A stretch of DNA of 37,932 nt from Bacteroidota bacterium (GTDB lineage: Bacteria > Bacteroidota > Bacteroidia > NS11-12g > UBA9320), in the NCBI GenBank assembly GCA_013359235.1, contig JABWCE010000009.1:72796-110727 (forward strand). Reading direction: 5' to 3'. Below are positions 35,333-37,932 of the stretch, piece after piece. Each line of letters starts with the position of its first letter. Within the stretch, counting starts at the first letter, position 1. The position numbers and the translations under genes were made by a program. The notes under the pieces were generated by a model, which did not search any database, was not told where the DNA came from, and saw only the letters and a list, made by a program, of their open reading frames with translations.

Positions 35333-36694
35333 TTATATTTCAACGAAATACATATCTAAATCTCCTTTGTTTTTAACTTTAATTTTTCCGCGATATGTAA
35401 ATTGAAATTTGTCTTTTACTAATTGATAAGTTGTATCTGAAATATTTATTTTTCCCGATTCTGAATTTTGTTCCATTCTTGCAGCAATATTTACTGTATC
35501 GCCCCAAATATCATAAGCAAATTTTTTCTTTCCAACAATACCGGCTACTACAGGTCCGGTATGAATACCAATTCTAATTTCAAATGGTATTTGATTTTTT
35601 GCTTCTTTTTCTCTTTTACGCTCTAAAATAAAATTTCTAATTTCAATTGCGGCATTTATAGTGTCTTCGGCATGACTAAAGGTGAGTATGGGCATTCCTC
35701 CAACACAAATATACGCATCACCCACTGTCTTTATTTTTTCAACAGAATATTTTTCTATTATATCATCAAAGTTGCTGAAACAATAATCAATTTCACTAAC
35801 TAATAACTCCGGACTAACTTTTTCGCTAACTTTAGAAAAATCTTTGAAGTCGGTAAACATAACCGTAACCATTCCGTATGTTTTTGCTTGAGAACGCCCG
35901 TAAAGTCTTAATTCTTCTGCTGTTTCTTTTGGTATTATATTTAAAAGCAACTCTTCTGATTTCTTAAACATATCATCCGACTTCTTTTTCTCAATTTCCA
36001 AATCATGTGTACGTTCTTCAATCCTTTTTTCAAGCAATATATTTTGTTCAGTTATAATTTGTTCATTTTCTTTTTGTGCTATTTTTTTCTTTAAACGCAA
36101 ATCTTCAACTAATTTTAGAAACGTAAGTATTGTTAAAATAGAAGATATGGCATTTGTTGTACCAAAAAAATTAAAGGTAAAACTGTTGTCGGCAATAATG
36201 TGAGTTTGCCTCAATATCTCGAAAATTGTGCCAACAAAAGATGGAGAATATGTCAAAAAACTTACTTTAATAATAGCTATTTTATTTATATTTTGAGCCC
36301 AAATTATTACATGAATTATGAACCAAAACATAAAAGTTAATAAAAACACTTTGTAATAATTTTCATTATCAAAAAAAAGTGGCAATACTATTGAAGCAAT
36401 TAAAAAAGCTGATGTAATTGAAATGTACCATTTAATGATTTTTTTAATATAATTCTTTAAGTCACCTATTGTTAAAAAACACAAACTACCAGAAACAATG
36501 AAACAAGTCCAGTAAATTCTATCGTCAATATGTAATGAATAAATTACACATGATATATTTAGGGCTACAATAGCTAAAGGAAATAATACTTTTGGTCTTC
36601 TTAAAAAACTATTAATCCAAAATACAATTGAGAGAATAAGCACTCCGATAACTATTCCATCTAAAATTGGGATAATGTGTTCTGTAGAATTCAT
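35333..36694 (-). CDS. Membrane-anchored class III adenylate cyclase
   Basis: The 453-residue protein has about six hydrophobic segments (residues 10-195) that could form a membrane sensor, a coiled coil (about 200-250, rich in K/E), then a cyclase catalytic domain (about 272-453). Metal-binding aspartates are Asp282 (MFTDFKDF) and Asp326 (KTVGDAY). The purine-selecting positions are Lys322 and Asp395 (AYDIWGDT), the ATP-type pair, and the transition-state residues are Asn402 and Arg406 (NIAARME). All catalytic residues are present, so it should make cAMP as a homodimer. The signal sensed and any cAMP effector are not in this window. The promoter region upstream is AT-rich and abuts the palindromic element. 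Confidence 0.93.
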   Translation of the reverse strand: MNSTEHIIPILDGIVIGVLILSIVFWINSFLRRPKVLFPLAIVALNISCVIYSLHIDDRIYWTCFIVSGSLCFLTIGDLKNYIKKIIKWYISITSAFLIASIVLPLFFDNENYYKVFLLTFMFWFIIHVIIWAQNINKIAIIKVSFLTYSPSFVGTIFEILRQTHIIADNSFTFNFFGTTNAISSILTILTFLKLVEDLRLKKKIAQKENEQIITEQNILLEKRIEERTHDLEIEKKKSDDMFKKSEELLLNIIPKETAEELRLYGRSQAKTYGMVTVMFTDFKDFSKVSEKVSPELLVSEIDYCFSNFDDIIEKYSVEKIKTVGDAYICVGGMPILTFSHAEDTINAAIEIRNFILERKREKEAKNQIPFEIRIGIHTGPVVAGIVGKKKFAYDIWGDTVNIAARMEQNSESGKINISDTTYQLVKDKFQFTYRGKIKVKNKGDLDMYFVEI

Positions 36695-36804
36695 AAAAAA
36701 TTATATATTTTGATTTTTAATATTTTTTAATTTTAAAAAAATTTCATTTCTCTCTTTTGTTTTATTGTAAATTTATTGAATTTTTATTAGCAATTGCAGT
36801 TCTC

Positions 36805-36921
36805 GGCTTGGCGTAGTGGCGAATTTCACCACAAATGTTTAATCGGAGAACCAAGCTTTGATTAAACACAAATGTGTCTGCGGAGTACTGAACCGCCACT
36901 TTTGCCAAACCCGTGTTATAG
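36805..36921. repeat. Large imperfect palindrome, possible attC-like or mobile palindromic element
   Basis: Outer arms GGCTTGGCGTAGTGGCG (36805-36821) and CGCCACTTTTGCCAAACC (36894-36911) are complementary apart from a few mismatches and one bulge. Inner arms CACAAATGTTTAATC (36830-36844) and GATTAAACACAAATGTG (36860-36876) pair over a central eight-base perfect stem around a 15-base loop. The right edge continues into GTTATAG (36915-36921). The element is clearly more GC-rich than its surroundings. It encodes a spurious 66-codon frame on the minus strand that should not be called a gene. It could be a recombination site of integron type or a dispersed repeat. Confidence 0.7.
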
Positions 36922-37002
36922 TCTTCCAAGATTGTTATTTTATTTGAATTTGGTTCAATCATTTAAATTAAATTATATTTTTCAGGTCAGCATTCCAGAA
37001 AT

Positions 37003-37554
37003 CTAAAACGCTCTAATTGCCCTAATACAAGCCGCATTTACTTTAACTTCATTGTGAGTGCTTCCATTTCCCATGTGTTGATGCCAAGCACGGTCTTTAT
37101 CATCTTCTGTTGATGACCAATATTCCTCTGCAAGAAAGTTTCCAATTCTACCAGCTTCCTTTTGAATAAATAAAAAGTTCAGTTCGTCTTTAGATGGTAA
37201 AAACCAATCATCGAAACCATTGTGAACCAACTTATCACAAATAGCGGCAGCATGATTTCCTGTCTTATTAATTGAAACAATGGTCTGTGTATTGGTTTTA
37301 CCAGTTCCAAGTGCTGTTGCAGTTGCATTTGTCGCAAGGCATGAGCCTGTGCACCATTGAATATTTGTATGTTGGTCTGTTGATGCTGCAATCAGTCCAT
37401 GTTTACCGTTATCTTCTATAAAGAATATGATTCCTCCTTCATGCGTTTGTCCAAGCTCTAAGGGTTTGGTTTCTTCTTCTTTACAATTGGAAAGCAAAGA
37501 AATTGAAAACAGAAATAAAATCAGGGAAATATTAATTATATGTTTTTGTTTCAT
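37003..37554 (-). CDS. DUF1566-domain lipoprotein, probably surface-exposed
   Basis: From the ATG at 37554 the protein is 183 residues with a lipobox (LLSNC, Cys24). An upstream start at 37647 would add 31 residues and bury the signal peptide, so it is rejected. After the lipidated cysteine comes KEEE, like the lipoprotein export signal (K followed by acidic residues) that sends lipoproteins to the surface in Capnocytophaga-type Bacteroidota. The DUF1566 (Lcl) fold is recognisable: GIIFFIEDNGKHGLIAA, WFLPSKDELNFLF, EEYWSSTEDD and the final NAACIRAIRAF. No function is known for this domain beyond surface or fimbrial-like association. It sits alone between the palindrome (36805-36921) and the core-like sequence at 37751, as a cassette gene would. 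Confidence 0.88.
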   Translation of the reverse strand: MKQKHIINISLILFLFSISLLSNCKEEETKPLELGQTHEGGIIFFIEDNGKHGLIAASTDQHTNIQWCTGSCLATNATATALGTGKTNTQTIVSINKTGNHAAAICDKLVHNGFDDWFLPSKDELNFLFIQKEAGRIGNFLAEEYWSSTEDDKDRAWHQHMGNGSTHNEVKVNAACIRAIRAF

Positions 37555-37605
37555 TGGATATGTAATATATAAATGGATTAGGAATAATATGTTACTATAA
37601 TTACA

Positions 37606-37636
37606 CAAAAATATTCTAAATTGGTTATTATGGCAA
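37606..37636 (-). promoter_or_regulatory. Putative promoter of the DUF1566 lipoprotein gene
   Basis: On the minus strand TTG (37636-37634) is followed 23 bases later (start to start) by TATTTTTG (37613-37606), a good -33/-7 arrangement for Bacteroidota. It would give a leader of about 45 bases before the ATG at 37554. A second TAATTTTG lies at 37652-37645. The gene therefore probably carries its own promoter. Confidence 0.5.
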
Positions 37637-37750
37637 CAAGTTCTCAAAATTAATTTTACTACTGGGGGTTCAACAGTTTATGTAAGTAAATTCTATTTTT
37701 AGAATTTCAGAATACTAACTTTTTGAACTTCGGTTTTTTCTGTGGGGGTA

Positions 37751-37770
37751 GCCTATAACGGCAGTTTGTC
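37751..37770. repeat. Core-like sequence GCCTATAAC, possible cassette boundary
   Basis: GCCTATAACGGCAGTTTGTC on the plus strand reads ...CCGTTATAGGC on the minus strand. It mirrors GTTATAG at the edge of the palindrome at 36915-36921 but in inverted orientation, so the two flank the DUF1566 gene. GTTATAGGC resembles integron-type core sites loosely (canonical GTTRRRY is not matched exactly). No pairing arm for this copy is visible before the window ends. Confidence 0.4.
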
Positions 37771-37932
37771 TAAAAACTCAAAAGTAAAATTAAAATATTC
37801 AAGATGCAAGATGTATTGGAAGAAAAAAGCGAAACTTTGGAGTAAAAATTAAAAAATGGTTTACAGAAGTCTGAACAGCATTTACGAAGCGATAATAAGC
37901 CCAAACAGGGTGTAAATACATCAAATTAACGC
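37771..37932. other. Stretch at the window end with no recognisable gene
   Basis: Only short frames are present, for example a 13-codon ATG frame at about 37804-37845 and a 19-codon one near 37857. Neither has family features. With the lipoprotein upstream region and core-like site (37555-37770) this makes a 378-base stretch without a recognised coding gene. It may continue as the next cassette or repeat beyond the window. Confidence 0.5.

Noticed and set aside
36762-36962. A 66-codon open frame on the minus strand across the palindrome
   Set aside because: It follows the arms of the palindrome, has no family features and is best explained by the GC-richer repeat.
1-37932. Search by eye for tRNA, rRNA, CRISPR repeats, transposase genes and prophage genes
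   Set aside because: No cloverleaf-like intergenic sequence, regularly spaced repeats, transposase or phage structural genes were seen.

Overview
The window is AT-rich chromosomal DNA from a member of the Bacteroidota. Five proteins end in the short 'YPNP'-type C-terminal sorting domain used by the type IX secretion system (T9SS). Other pointers are a MurF–alanine racemase fusion, promoter-like TAnnTTTG boxes in place of classical -10 boxes, no obvious Shine-Dalgarno sequences, and families typical of the phylum (DUF5777, OB-fold tRNA_anti-like, lipoproteins of the Planctomycete-cytochrome type). 4-hydroxyphenylpyruvate dioxygenase, a 2-oxoglutarate dehydrogenase E2 and several heme lipoproteins suggest an organism that can respire and use oxygen. 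Genus cannot be read from the sequence.

Layout. 1-3112 (minus): a cut-off outer-membrane barrel gene and formate-tetrahydrofolate ligase (fhs). 3279-9677 (plus): two large secreted BNR/VPS10-like proteins followed closely by a barrel protein. 9761-12740 (plus): a tight five-gene cluster of two heme-binding lipoproteins, an OB-fold protein, a YceI-like lipocalin and a DUF5777 barrel, closed by a hairpin at 12740-12775. 12821-17601 (minus): a methyltransferase, an AraC regulator, a zinc-ribbon protein, odhB and a NamZ-like muramidase. 17719-18939 (plus): a LolC/E-type permease. 18956-20974 (minus): an arylsulfotransferase with a T9SS tail. 21219-25551 (plus): an operon of ECF sigma factor, a membrane protein that looks like an anti-sigma factor fused to a beta-barrel, and a T9SS cargo protein. 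25548-36694 (minus): aldose epimerase, hppD, a T9SS protein, MurF-Alr, an SGNH-like/MBOAT acyltransferase pair, a dicarboxylate symporter and a class III adenylate cyclase. 36805-37932: a different kind of DNA, with a large palindrome and a DUF1566 lipoprotein bounded by short inverted core sequences, resembling an integron-type gene cassette or a mobile palindromic repeat.

The genes fall into cell-envelope work (T9SS cargo, barrels, lipoproteins, peptidoglycan synthesis and turnover, O-acylation), central and one-carbon metabolism, and signalling. The parts most worth following up are the heme lipoprotein/barrel cluster (8745-12740), the sigma factor/TM-barrel fusion/cargo operon (21219-25551), and the palindrome plus cassette-like unit at the right end. 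No tRNA, rRNA, CRISPR array, recognisable insertion sequence or riboswitch was seen. The only stretch over 300 bases without a recognised gene is 37555-37932.
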